A stretch of DNA of 64,000 nucleotides from Limnephilus marmoratus (Eukaryota; Arthropoda; Insecta; Trichoptera; Limnephilidae), in the NCBI GenBank assembly GCA_917880885.1, contig OU862920.1, positions 1,860,001 to 1,924,000 on the forward strand, in the 5' to 3' direction. The notes under the pieces are model-generated. The model was not told the origin of the DNA, did no database searches, and saw only the letters and a program-made list of their open reading frames with translations. This document shows, piece by piece, positions 10,915-21,568 of the stretch. Within the stretch, counting starts at the first letter, position 1; the number at the start of each line of letters is the position of its first letter. The position numbers and the translations under genes were made by a program.

Positions 10915-11010
10915 TTTTGAGGTGTTATGCCGTGTTGCGCTACCTCCTTCTTTAGCCAACGTTTCGGACAGCATTAGAGTGTCCATCATCTGGGCAGCAT
11001 CTGCGATGAT
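10915..11010 (-). repeat. Penelope-like repeat unit (copy 2)
   Basis: Minus-strand unit matching 5640-5735: GATGATGGACAC, CTGTCCGAAACGTTGGCT, AAAGAAGGAGGTAGCGCAAC and GGCATAACACC. Here the first core box reads CAGATGA rather than CTGATGA. Single arm only, no inverted partner. Confidence 0.55.
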
Positions 11011-11495
11011 GTGGAAGTAAAAGTAATAATTAATTATTTATGCATTTCAATATATCTCCACATTAAGGGGGACGTTTGCTCTCGGCTAGATAGCCTTTAC
11101 AGAAATGGGTCTACTGTCCTGCTCTAATGAAGTATAGTGGGTAGCGGGAGAGAAGTTCTGGGTATCGCAGTCCTGTCAGACATAGCGAGCTAGCAAAACA
11201 GTTAAATATGGGGTTAATCCAAACATTGCGTATAGTTTTATGCTTTAATATTTGCACAAATCTGGTGAAATGCCCCTTTTGTTTAGTTCATTAGGGAAAA
11301 CATATGGAGGTATATATATTCTGTGAGAATGTTTCTTACAACAGATTTTTTTACCCAAAGTTTTGGTGGTTGACGGAATACTGGAAGAAAAAACCTTGTT
11401 GTCTGGGAAGGAAATCACTTACAGGCATAGAAAATAGTTAATCACATAAAACCGCCTCAACAAGGAACAGCCTCAACAGGAACACCTATGAATTA
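11011..11495. other. No recognised feature
   Basis: AT-rich with no open frame, repeat pair or terminal structure I could identify. Confidence 0.3.
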
Positions 11496-11499
11496 ATAT

Positions 11500-11955
11500 G
11501 AAGATCAAATACTGTGGAAATGTGGCGGGGAAGGGAGTATCCAATCAAAGAAGGTGATGGCAGGAGGCAAATGATGAGAAGCAAGAAACAGAAAATGAGA
11601 AGCTGCGGGAGTGAAAAGCCGAAAGCTGGAAGCATCGAGAAACAGGAAGTGAGAAGCTGATGGAAGCTTGGAAACGCTAAGTGGGAAGCAGGTAGAAATA
11701 AACAGGAAGTAAGAATCAGCGTGAAGCGGGAACCAGAAAATAGGAAGCAATAAGCTGTGGAAGCGGAAAGCACGAAGCAACGGGAAACGGGAAGGAAGAA
11801 GAAGAGAGAAGCAGGAAGCGTATGGCGGAAAAAAAAAAATAACGGGAAGCTGGAAACGAGAAACAAGAAGCAGCGGGAGGCAACAATGAAAAAACACATT
11901 TATACGTTGGAAGCTGGAAGTGAGAAGAAACTGGAAGCAAAATAAGAATGGCGAG
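11500..11955. repeat. Purine-rich degenerate GGAAGC repeat tract
   Basis: About 450 bp of nearly pure A/G on the plus strand, built from imperfect units such as GGAAGC, AGAAGC and GGGAAGCTGG. The opposite strand therefore shows long phenylalanine/leucine/serine-rich open frames (for example 11505-11975), which I regard as artefacts of composition. Confidence 0.75.
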
Positions 11956-12231
11956 AAACGAAAACCATAGCTCAATCATTTCCTTTATTCCTGCCCATCC
12001 TATATTCCAATAATGGCTTATAAGGTTGCCATGTATACCGGTCGATTAAACTCCAACCCCCTTCCCATCGTCCTAGCATGTGTTCCAGTCCTAAACAAAT
12101 CAGTGCCCCCTGGTGTACGGTCTCAGCGGGACAGCGTATGCTAAGCCTGCTGCAAGTATTACGTAAGCAGGATATTATTTCAATAAAATTATGCAATACA
12201 ACTATAAATTAAAATAATCATAAAGATCATT
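11956..12231. other. Unassigned, possibly retroelement 3' sequence
   Basis: The minus strand has a 74-codon frame (11972-12196) with a retroelement-like flavour but no domain. Nothing else is seen. Confidence 0.2.
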
Positions 12232-12239
12232 ATCATCAC

Positions 12240-13048
12240 TAAAGACCGGATTATATGCAACAAAAATAGCCCAAAATATGCATGCAAATATGCAATAAAA
12301 ACAGCTAAAATATGCACGAAAATCCATAAAAAGGGCCAAAATATGCAACATGAAATAATACAGGAAGTCATATTTTCAAATATTTTTTTTATTTTAGTAA
12401 GCTATTAGTTCTCAAGGATAACAATTGTATTTTCCTAAATATCAATTACAAGATGTATTTAACAATGAAACTTACAATTTACCTTTAAAAACGTATATGA
12501 ATAAGTACTGTTCTAAATGTTCTCTAGACAAATTGTGTTTACGATCGCTTAATATATTTTTGTAAGCGGAATAGGAGCATTCTAAGTCTACTGATGTGAC
12601 CAGACAGAATTTAAATTTGCGTGCGATTTTTGAACTTATTGTGTCGGGCAAAATTTCACCTGCCCCGTTGACGAAGCTATCAATTTGGCACAAGGGTTCA
12701 AACCCTGGGTTATTGTTCAGTAAGTTTTCAAACTTTTCTTTGAGTTTACTCCGGAATAGCTTTGGCAACGAGGAATTCATAAGGCGAATTTTCTTCATAA
12801 CCTGAGTAGATTCATTCAACGCCAATTCATGAGTTTCAAGGGTTTTCACTAGCCGCGGAGCGATCAGTTCTCTAGCCGCGCACTTAGCTATCTGACGTTT
12901 ATAGTGTCACTATGTGAACGATGAACGAGATCGAGCGTAAATATGCAAGATCTCAAATTTTTTTGCTAAAATATGCAACTACCGCTGAAAAGGGTCCAAA
13001 TATGCAAATGCATATGCAAATATGCATTTGCATATAATCCGGTCTTTA
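12240..13048. mobile_element. hAT deletion derivative with ATATGCA subterminal repeats
   Basis: Perfect 20-bp TIRs TAAAGACCGGATTATATGCA. Flanks ATCATCAC (12232-12239) and ATCATCAT (13049-13056) form an 8-bp TSD with one mismatch, the hAT signature. Both ends are packed with (A)AATATGCA words, about eleven in all, typical of subterminal transposase-binding sites. Length is 809 bp, and it keeps only the end of the transposase (12472-12849, minus). Confidence 0.85.
12472..12849 (-). pseudogene. hAT transposase C-terminal (dimerisation) fragment
   Basis: Minus frame of 125 codons inside the hAT element. The region FKFCLVTSVDLECSYSAYKN followed by REHLEQYLFIYV matches the end of one large insect hAT group, where the usual text is SVDVERSFS-YK. 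The catalytic DDE part and BED finger are absent. The protein would be a truncated remnant, not an active enzyme. Confidence 0.65.
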
Positions 13049-13071
13049 ATCATCATTATCAAACTTAGCTC

Positions 13072-13157
13072 TACAACCTCTAGTGGGTCTTGGCCTCCTC
13101 AAGAGTCTTCCTCCACTCATTTTGGTTTTGTGCCAGCTCTCTCCAGTGGATGCACGA
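13072..13157 (-). pseudogene. LINE-B 3'-end remnant
   Basis: The minus strand reads WRELAQNQNEWRKTLEEAKT followed by a stop and RL, matching the WRNAAQHRQSWRQALLEAKT ending of LINE-B at 5270-5345. It is short and has a premature stop. The 5' side was lost. Confidence 0.6.
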
Positions 13158-13159
13158 TA

Positions 13160-13727
13160 GCTGCACAATAATGTAACAATATGCAATACATGGCTACAAA
13201 TGCATTACATTTACATATCGACGGCAGAAAGGCTAATTGATATAACCAACATTTTGTCAATTTTCACTTTTTGATGCCATTTTACTTGAAAAAAAAAAAC
13301 TGCGTCGATCTGTATACTCGAAGTTTATATATTGTGAAAATTTGAAAGTTTACCCCCTTAAAATACCTACTGTTTTTCCCGGAAATCTGACCAAAAATTG
13401 ATGTAAGTGATGGAAAATCCGACTTTTTTTAATAAAATGCGGGTTACTCCCTTTAACCCGGGCGCATCCAATGTTTTAGTTTTTATTTACTATGAAAAAT
13501 TATATGGTTACGTGAAATAGCCTTTCCGTGTTTTAGGAAACATTTTCGCTTATGGTAAACGGCTGATTAAAGTTTTAAGTTTTATTTGGTTACATTAATC
13601 CTAAAGTTGTGCCGCATTGAAACATTTTATTAGCATCATTTTGTAAGTTTAAAAACTTTATTAAAAGTTGAATACTACCACAGATTTGAAGACTTTTATT
13701 TTGTGGAGGACGTTACACTGTTTTAAT
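13160..13727. other. No recognised feature
   Basis: AT-rich. No domain, TIR pair or tandem repeat found. Confidence 0.3.
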
Positions 13728-14051
13728 CAATTTGGGAGTCGGGAATGGGTACCGCCGCCCCGGGAACCTTTATTGGATAACAACACCTCTGCCATAGGTC
13801 GCCCCAAGTGGTTTGCTACGTTTTGTGATTTTCATGGGGTGAGGTTTGTCTAGGTCTTGGAGGCGGATGACCAGGACACACTTAACCCCAGATTCCTACC
13901 CACCCCTTAAACCCTTTTCCTTCCCAGAACTCTCCTCTCCTTCCTTTCCTTAAAAAAACCTTCCACACAGCATCCCCAAAGATGGCATAGGCCCTGAGGG
14001 AAAGTATTTTCCTCAAGCCTCCTGTGTGGAGCTCATGTAAAAAAAAAAAAG
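13728..14051 (+). repeat. SINE-A (plus strand)
   Basis: Starts TTTGGGAGTCGGGAATGGG, runs through ACCGCCGCCCCGGGAACC, GGGGTGAGGTTTGTCTAGG, TTCCTACCCACCCCTTAA, and ends with the LINE-A-type tail CCACACAGCATCCCC, AGGCCCTGAGGGAAA, CCTGTGTGGAG and poly(A) at 14040-14051. Other copies are 20400-20625, 30190-30660 and fragments at 5885, 30061 and 33236. No coding content. I see no convincing tRNA promoter boxes, so 'SINE-like' is used in the loose sense. Confidence 0.75.
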
Positions 14052-14660
14052 ATCGAAAATGCGTCACACTCAAACATTGTGTTATTGCATCCTGCTTCGG
14101 CGTTCAGTGCGCATCCGACCGATGCAGGGTGAATGTGAAGACGTAAATTCATGGGTGAATATTTGTGCTCATGGTCATTGAGAATGGTCTCATACGAAAG
14201 GGGTCGATTAGTAAATGAGAAAAAAGCAGGTCTGCCGACCGGCAGTCTGGAAAACGAGGGAATCTTCCGAAACCCGTCCGTTCCACAGTGCTTTCGCGTG
14301 CCCCGCTAGCAATGACTAAATCAAATACATGAATGAAACCAACGAATTACTGTAGTCTAGATCACACTCCATTGAAGAGTTCTTTGATCGGCCGGCCACC
14401 AGCCTGGACGTTTTTGGTGTACAATTTTTTATTTATCTTTTTGATATGTTTTTAAAAAATTTTTCTTATATATTTTTTATTATTTTTATTTAATTATGTT
14501 TTTAAAAACTTCGATAGTTATATTTAATAAAAAAATTGTGATTCATATAAAAAAAGTAATGATACATAATGATATAATGACGACGCTGTTTAAATAGAGC
14601 TTAAAAAAAAAAAAAAAATGATGTGCATAACTCTATTTGTGAAAAAATGTTGCTGTCAAC
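14052..14660. other. No recognised feature
   Basis: 14080-14400 has mixed composition and no frame or repeat I recognise; 14400-14640 is AT-rich with an A-run at 14603-14618. Confidence 0.3.
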
Positions 14661-14662
14661 TT

Positions 14663-14785
14663 AGGGAACGTACCCATGCTATGTGACCAACTTTTTGCAA
14701 TTTTTAGACCCCCCCCCCGTGACCAAAAACCTAAGCCCGCCGTCGCTCATTTGTAAACGTGTCACGTAGTATGGGTACATTCCCT
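14663..14785. mobile_element. Small MITE with 25-bp TIRs
   Basis: Left end AGGGAACGTACCCATGCTAT and the reverse complement of the right end AGGGAATGTACCCATACTAC agree at 16 of 20 positions and extend into GTGAC. The interior holds a C-run at 14709-14717. About 123 bp long. The TSD is not clear. Confidence 0.55.
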
Positions 14786-15034
14786 TATTGCCTTCGATAT
14801 GAAAAAAACGGTTGTTAAAAGAATATTTCGCCGTACCTCCCATTGCAAAAATATATTTTTTAATTTAAATTTGGTTACATCAAATAATTGTAAGTCTGAT
14901 TCCCTTCGAAGAGGGTTACACCATGGTTTTAGGAGCTACAAATAACACAAAAGAGGTTACGCCCTTTTGCCTTTCCGTAAATTAATCGCTCACCGAGCTT
15001 CTCATACTAGATATTGTTGGTTACAGCTAAGCAA
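14786..15034. other. No recognised feature
   Basis: AT-rich; no frame or repeat structure found. Confidence 0.3.
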
Positions 15035-15250
15035 TTGTAAAATTTTCACAAAAAAGAATGGATGTAACCACCAAAATTATCATTTATTTAAATAATTACA
15101 TTAATAAAAATATTTAAATAAATGAAGACAATGTAAGCGAAACTCAATCGAAAATCTGGAAACAGAAAAATCAGAAAAACATATTGACACCTCTGGGACT
15201 CGAGAATATTGCAATTTGAGGTTTTACTCATAAAGTTAAAATAAAAAAAT
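15035..15250. repeat. Foldback fragment of the tRNA-bearing repeat
   Basis: 15105-15205 matches the leader of the 40.5-41.9 kb array: AAATGAAGACAAT, GCGAAACTCAATCGAAAATC, then CTGGGACTCGAG. At about 15206 it turns into the inverted-strand sequence AATATTGCAATTTGAGGTTT, which is the reverse complement of the array's upstream part. The switch point lies inside the tRNA T-arm, as in the big array at 41431. Confidence 0.6.
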
Positions 15251-15489
15251 TACATAGATATTTATATTGGTAGAAACATAAACATTATTCTGTTGTTGTA
15301 AAAATCAACAAGATAGGGGTTACCATTACTATTTTCTGATTTTTTTTTTGTTTTTTCACTTGGGCGCCGTAACCGGGCTTAAAAAGAAGAAGATGGAGAG
15401 ATATGAAATTACGAATGTTAAAATACTCGATAAATAACTCGTATAAGACACTGTGAATTTTTTCATACAAAACGTACAAATAAAAAGTT

Positions 15490-16060
15490 CATAAATATGT
15501 CACTTATCGATTGCGAAATGATGTAAACTTCTTCTTCTTCAATGGCGCTACAGCCCATTTCGAGCCTTGGCCTCCTTCAAAATAAGCCTCCACCGCCCTC
15601 TGTCCTCGGCCGTCTTCTTCCAATCTGCAACCTGGAGTAATCCTCTTGCATCCTTCCTGACATCATCCTCCCATCTCAGTCTAGGTCTGCCCGCCTTTCG
15701 TTTACCTCCCGGGTGTCCTGTCAGAACCTTCTTCGGTACTGATGATGATACGGAAATGATGTAAACTATGTCCCCATAAACCTTAAATCTCTTGATCTAC
15801 GCCGAAATATCAGAGACCTACTAATGCTCTATAAGATAATTCATAAGTTCATTGATAGCCCATACTTACTACAAAATATTCATTTCAGATGTCCATTAGG
15901 AGTTACTCGATCTTCGGACACATTTTATATCCCAAAGGGCAATACAAATTACCTTGAAAATGTATTTATAAGAAGAAGCTGTAGCACATTTAATAGATTA
16001 TTATGCACAAATATCGATGCGGTTAACATGAATCTTGAATCAGCATTCATAAAAAAATAA
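15490..16060 (+). pseudogene. LINE-D C-terminal remnant, split by LINE-B
   Basis: After the nested insertion, the plus strand reads LDLRRNIRDLLMLYKIIHKF, IDSPYLLQNIHFRCP and the terminal STFNRLL...NMNLESAFIKK (about 15778-16060), the C-terminal tail of jockey-type RTs as in 29270-29546 and 58130-58416. The part before 15515 is too short to read reliably. No upstream RT motifs remain. Confidence 0.6.
15530..15752 (-). mobile_element. LINE-B short 3' copy with 15-bp TSD
   Basis: Minus-strand insertion of 223 bp flanked by the perfect 15-bp repeat GAAATGATGTAAACT (15515-15529 and 15753-15767). It encodes only the extreme C-terminus of LINE-B (GRPRLRWEDDVRKDA ... WRLILKEAKARNGL) and ends in a GAAGAAGAAGA tail. 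Inserted into a LINE-D remnant. Confidence 0.85.
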
Positions 16061-16410
16061 CAGGCACTCGATTGAATGCCACATGTTTAACTAAAAACTT
16101 AATATTTCATTGATTTATTTATTATTATTTTTTTAATTCATCACATCTCATTTCCTCCTTTACTTAAACAGTTCGAATTTGAATAAAATCACTTCCTCAA
16201 AGATATTATTGATATCCATTAAAATTAAAACATAAATCTGGGAAAATTTCATAAAACACTTTTTGTAGATTTAAGTAAGAAGAAGCACTTTTTCAAAATT
16301 GTTTAAATCAGGTATAGGATATAGACATTGTTGTGTATTTTTTTATTATGGTCCTAAGTTACAATTGTTATTATTTTATTGGTCAATCACATAAATATGC
16401 TTATCACATA
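16061..16410. other. No recognised feature
   Basis: AT-rich region between two retroelement remnants; nothing supported. Confidence 0.3.
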
Positions 16411-16688
16411 TGTGCCCTCTGGTTGGAAAAAAGCGGTTATCCATCCTATTCCAAAGAAGGGTGACCGCTCCAACCCGGCCAACTACCGCCCCATAGCGGA
16501 TCACATCAGTTCTGTCTAAGGTGATGGAATGTGTGATCAACGACAAACTGCTCACATACCTCGAAAAGAACAAAATTATTAACGATCGTCAATACGGATT
16601 CCGGCGGAACCGCTTGAGCGGTTAACTTCTCGCGTATGTGACGCATGTTTGAGGGCGATGCCTGGATCGTTTCGGTGAGACCCAAATG
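16411..16688 (+). pseudogene. LINE-A RT, N-terminal part
   Basis: Shows the RT block ending NPANYRPIA, then after a frameshift NDKLLTYLEKNKIINDRQYG and FRRNRLS. Multiple frame changes within 280 bp. Truncated on the left and cut by the hAT insertion on the right, immediately before the first catalytic aspartate. Confidence 0.7.
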
Positions 16689-16696
16689 GTTGCACT

Positions 16697-17896
16697 CAGT
16701 GGCGGCTTGTGGTCTTTTTAACAGGGGGTTCAGAAATCTAGGAGATATCTAATCAAAATTTACATTTAGAGGAATTAAGTTGTTTAATGTTTTTTTTACA
16801 GCAATAAACGTTGCTAATTATTATTGTTTTTACAACAAGAATAATTATGTAGAATACATAAGTGGACGCGGAGCCCTTTTTTTTAATTTCCAACCTTTGT
16901 TCATTTATATTATCAGCATTATTTATTATGTACACAACACTGGGTTCAGCGATAAAAAAACAAAAATACCCAAGTAAGTTCGACAATAAATTACATAACT
17001 AGCGACTTGACATTGCGACGTTTGCTGAAAATAATATAAAAAAGGGGAATATAAACGCTAGAAATATTTTGATTCTCACGCCTTCAAAATTTTAAATCGA
17101 GCATCTTTTTTGCACGAGGCAAGTACGCGCCAAAGTGGTTTTTATTTATTTTGTGCGTAATTTTATAAGAATGAAAAAAATTTAAATCATAAAAAGGTCA
17201 AAAATAGTCTTAGTCATAAAGGGGTACTAAAAATTGATTCTCTTATTACTTTATGGTTACTTAAGTCGTGAAAAAACGTTTCTTTAGTAGTTTACGCTTA
17301 TATTTTTTGTTTCGTAAATAATAATTTTATTGTAATTCCAATCCATACAAAAGGTGTTAAAAGGTTCAATTTATCCGTAGCATATTTTTGATGTTCATAA
17401 TGTAAACCAATTCGTAGTAAAGATTAATCTAAATAGTATCTAAATAAGATTTCGAGTATAGCTTCATCCGGTGCAATGGTCATTCTGCGACAAACACGAT
17501 CGGTACAATTCGTGAAAGATCAGAGGTCACGTGGTACCTACTCATGATCGCAACGCACCAAGCGTGCTTGAATTTGTTAACGAAATGCATAGTTTCGTTC
17601 AAATCACCGTCATAGGGATCTGTATGGGCCCGGATATTTTTCTATAAAGAATTTTGCGCGTAACACATCTCGCACAAATTGGATATAGGTACCGATTTCG
17701 ACGCAGTGGTGCAAGTTTTAAACGGATTTTAAAGGAGCCCTATTTATGGTGTGATTATGAACTTGTTTCATAATGATTACAAACTTGTTTTATAATAATA
17801 TTATTTGTATATTATTATAAAACAAGTTTCTTTTATTTTATCAGCTTTTTAATGGGGGTTCAGCGCACAAGCGCACTTTAGAGAAAACCACCATTG
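16697..17896. mobile_element. Non-autonomous hAT element, 1200 bp, perfect 8-bp TSD
   Basis: Flanked by GTTGCACT at 16689-16696 and 17897-17904. Ends are CAGTGGCGG and, reversed, CAATGGTGG (7 of 9 match), as in hAT elements. A 20-bp subterminal direct repeat, CTTTTTAA-GGGGGTTCAG, lies at 16713-16732 and 17849-17868. No transposase is encoded. An inverted partial copy of its interior (17030-17430) is present at 59560-59960. Confidence 0.85.
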
Positions 17897-17904
17897 GTTG
17901 CACT

Positions 17905-19020
17905 GGAAATTTCCAAGGCCTTTGACCGGGTTTGGCACCGAGGACTTATCAACAAACTGCCTTCTTACGGACTTCCCGCATTCTTGTGTACGTGGATTGC
18001 CGACTTCTTGAGGGAGAGGTTGATTCAGACGGTAGCCGATGGTTTCACCTCTTTCTCAAGCTCGATAAATGCTGGCATCCCACAGGGATCGGTTCTGTCT
18101 CCGACTTTGTTTTTGTTACACATCAACGACCTTTTGTCATGTGCACCAATTCATTGTTACGCGGATGAATTTACAGTCCATGATAACTTTTTGTTTGACA
18201 AGCCCCCAAAGGGCTCACAAACTCCAACAGCTCGTAGGGCTTTGAAGCAAAGAATGAACAGTTACCTCGAGAGCGTTTTCTCTTGAGGTAAAAATAATCT
18301 CGATGAATTTAATGTTTCAAAAACCCAATCTTTTCTGATTACGTCTAAAAGGGATCGAAATGAAAATCAAGTCACTTTCAACAGAAACAATCTTCCGAAC
18401 AGGCCCTCCATTGATATGCTTGGTGTAACCCTAAGTAAACAGCTCAGGTATGGGTGCTCCATCGAAGCCAGAGTAAAGTTAGCCTCCCAAAAACTGGGTG
18501 TACTGTACAGGGCCCGCAGATACTTAATTAGTACACAACTGCTAACCCTGTACAAATCACAAGTCCGCCCCACGGTTGAATTTGGCAGCCACCTCTGGTC
18601 TGGAGCTCCAAAATTCCTGAAAAATACCCTCGAATCTGTGCAGAAACGGGCGGTCCGTTTGATAGATTCTCTCATCTTAACAGACGGATTGCAATCTTTA
18701 GCGCATAGGCGTCGGGTGGGAATGCTATCTTTGTTCTCCCAGTATTACAATGGAAGATTGAGGTACTAGCGCCATTGATCCCTTTGGCACCGGTGCATAG
18801 TCGGGAAACACGCCAAATGCGTGCCCAACATTTGTACACGGTTGACATTTGTCACATGAGAACGGGTTGTTTCTTCGACTCGTTCTTATGTTCAACAGCT
18901 CAGCTGTGGAATGATTTGCCGGCCTCCGTGTTTCCTCCTTCCTACAAAATGGGTCTCTTCAAGACCAATGTTCATTCCTTCCTCTCCTCAAAAAGACCCT
19001 CCACACAGCATCCCAGATGA
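17905..19020 (+). pseudogene. LINE-A RT, catalytic and C-terminal part
   Basis: Contains ISKAFDRVWHRGLINKL (first catalytic Asp), AGIPQGSVLSPTLFLLHIND, then CYADEFTVHD, where the catalytic YADD has become YADE. A stop follows VFS at 18284. The frame then continues LDEFNVSKTQSFLITSKRD, YKSQVRPTVEFGSHLW and breaks near 18765; the last part, from 18775, ends LWNDLPASVFPPSYKMGLF. Compared with copy 1 it lacks about 10 residues around 18765. The Asp-to-Glu change and stop make it non-functional. Confidence 0.8.
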
Positions 19021-19098
19021 CATAGGCCCTGAGGGAAATTATTTTCCTCATTTTTCCTGTGTGGAGTTAATGTAAAAAAAAATAATAATAATAATATG

Positions 19099-20121
19099 AA
19101 TTCATAAAGACTGTTTCAGACGCTAATAAATTTAAAACAAAAAAAAATAACCCAACAACACAAGGTGTTTGTTTTGTGGCTTTGTCCAAGTACACGAAGG
19201 AAGCTAATAATTAAAGAGCTAAGAAATTGGCCCTCAACTCTGAATTAGTTTTGTAAAAATTGAAAATCTGCATTTTATCTAATGTATCTTTTAAACCATA
19301 TATTTTCTTTAAATTTTGGATTAAGTAAATAAAAAATATTAAAACATGTGTGAAAGAGCATACAAATACAACTTTTTCTTTGTTCGTAAGTTTTTTTTCA
19401 CATAATAGAGATAAAAAAAACATAATATTTATAAATGTAACGTTAATATAAATATATGCTTATAACCAAAATTTGTGTTGGGTATGATAGTCCTCAAAAC
19501 ACTTCAGGGACGTGCAGGGCCACTGCCACAAGCCCCGAACCACTTGTCAGTTTGAAGAAATTACATGGCGGCTGGCTGCTTACAAAACTTCCAACATAAA
19601 TATCAGGGAGAAAATTGAAGAAACATATTATTGCCAATACTAGAAATGAATTCTTCATTACCTACAGAGCCTTTGACCTTTAAAATTTTATTCAATGATG
19701 TCATTGTTACGCATGTTTTCTAGGCCGTCTGGGAGCCGGGGTTTGTGGCCAATGGATTAAGGGAAAGGAAGGAAAAAGGTATGAGGAGTGGCCCTACCTT
19801 AAAATACCTGTGCCCTACCTTAAGAAGTACCATGGACTATGATAATATACTAGTAAACTGTTTGTTCATAGTTTGATATGATTGAACAAAAAAATTCTAC
19901 CTATAAGTGACATCTAACATCTAACTAAACAGCTTCGAATTAACCAAAGAATCATATCATACTAATTCTTTATTCTGCCCATAGATGGCATTGAATTAAG
20001 TGGTGAGTGTAAGTGGTGCGCGTATTGCAATCACTGCTTACGAAGAATTCCCAAACAGTTTGGGGACGCTATTAAATGGTTGAGTCATAAATAAACCAAT
20101 CCCTAGACCGATATATATATA
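19099..20121. other. Unassigned AT-rich sequence
   Basis: No coding region supported. The phrase TAAATAAACCAATCCCTAGA near 20087 recurs near 38945, so part of it is a dispersed repeat. A GC-rich patch at 19505-19550 could be an old hAT end. Confidence 0.3.
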
Positions 20122-20399
20122 TAGGGTGACCTGGTCTACAGTGTATCGGTATGGTACAGTGGATCACTCCAATATCTCGAAAGTTCTTAGTGCCTGTGCA
20201 TGTATGTCCGGCTCTTAGGTAAGTGTGCCTCCACGCTACTAAACAAGTCAGCACTCAACCGGCTGCGCAAGCGAATAGACCTGTGGTGCTGTATTTTGTG
20301 TTTTTGTGGTAAGAGAAAAAAAATCATGTGAGTATATTTTTGCGTACCATTTCATAATTTTTTCCATGATACATGTTAGCATATTTTAGTTTTTTAGTT

Positions 20400-20625
20400 T
20401 TTTTTTTTTACATTAGCTCCACACAGGAGGCCCTGAGGAAAATCATTTCCCTCAGGGCCTATGTCATCTTGGGGATGCTGTGCGGAGGGTTTTTAAAGGA
20501 AAGGAAGGAGAGGAGAGTTCTGGGAAGGAAAAGGGTTTAAGGGGTGGGTAGGAATCTGGGGTTCAGTATGTCCTGGTCATCCGCCTCCAAGACCTAGACA
20601 AACCTCACCCCATGAACCCGTTAAT
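20400..20625 (-). repeat. SINE-A nested in the pogo-like element
   Basis: Minus-strand copy, poly(A) seen as T-run 20400-20410, then TAGCTCCACACAGGAGGCC, the hairpin GGCCCTGAGG...CCTCAGGGCC (20428-20458) and the SINE-A body through CCTAGACAAACCTCACCCC. It ends near 20620, shorter than the 30190 copy. Confidence 0.75.
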
Positions 20626-20827
20626 AAGTTGTTATCAGTAGTTATTACAACGTGTGTTAATACCTAGAAATATGTCTCATTCAAAGGGGTAATGTCAGAA
20701 TAATATGTTTAGTGAAAAATGGAGTGTTGTTCTACAGTGGATCAGTGGATCATCTTACACATTGGATCATGATCCACTGTGTACTACTGCTGCCGGATTT
20801 GTGTTGATTGTTTGTTTTGTGTTATAG

Positions 20828-21568
20828 GATGCCTCGGAAAGGGATAAAGTAAATTAAAATAGGCAAACATACGCAGATCTCCTGAACCCTGAAGCCCTGG
20901 CTTCAGATAACCCTACAAATCAGTCACAGGATTCTAACCAACTTGAAATATCAACGGCTGGCTTACCGTCCCTATCGGACTGCAAGAATCTTAGCAATTT
21001 GTTTTCAGATGTGATAATTAGAACCCCTGACCAAGTTACAGTGCCACTGAAAGCTGGACCGAGAACCACAAAAAAGAAACCAAAAAGACTGGGGAAAAGT
21101 ATGATCCTGACAGATACTCCGGAGAAAAATGAAGATATACGAAAACAAAAGAACCAAAAGTAAAAAAGGTAAAGCGACAAGTTTTACAAAGCGATTCTGA
21201 AGATGACTCTGAAATAGTATATCAAGACATCTCTGATGACGTGGACTGGTTTATAGAAGATGAAGTGGAAAATAAGGAAAACATTCTGACCGAAGACATT
21301 TTACAAAAACATGGATCTCTACCACGAAAACCAAAAGAAGGTGAATTTGTTCTTGTGCTATTAAGAAAAAGAAGCAAAATGTTGTGTATGTAGGGAAAGT
21401 ATGACATACTATGAATGTCAAAAAGGGGTATAATGTTAGTTTTCTGCGGTTAAAAATAGGCTCCCAGCAGCAGTTCGAAATGCCAGATGTGCCAGACTTA
21501 TCTTTTGTGAAAGAACATGGCATTAAGTTAATTTGGCCTACACCAGTCGTACGTGGTACATCCAAATG
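20828..21568 (+). pseudogene. Transposase C-terminal remnant (pogo-like)
   Basis: Plus strand in shifting frames: NPEALASDNPTNQSQDSN, ILTDTPEKNEDIRKQK, an acidic block DSEDDSEIVYQDISDDVDWF, then YVGKV and YNVSFLRLKIGSQQQFEMPD followed by VPDLSFVKEHGIKLIWPTP (to 21568). The ending resembles the non-catalytic C-terminal tail found on many insect pogo/Tigger-like transposases. At least four frame breaks. The DDE domain is deleted, so this is a deletion derivative. Confidence 0.5.

Larger units (their letters stand above)
16411..19085 (+). mobile_element. LINE-A copy 2, split by a hAT element
   Basis: Plus-strand RT copy in two parts, 16411-16696 and 17905-19085, with a 1200-bp hAT between. The left part reads PSGWKKAVIHPIPKKGDRSN and NYRPI then breaks; the right part continues at LEISKAFDRVWHRGLIN. 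The 3' end has the LINE-A tail CCACACAGCATCCCAGATGA, AGGCCCTGAGGGAAATTATT and an A-rich end at 19075-19098. The 5' end is truncated within the RT. Frameshifts at about 16510, 16620 and 18765 and a stop at 18283 make it inactive. Confidence 0.85.

Noticed and set aside
11486..11979. Three overlapping minus-strand frames of 87-156 codons, rich in Phe, Leu and Ser
   Set aside because: They are the complement of a purine-rich tract, which lacks stop codons by composition. No domain or start context.
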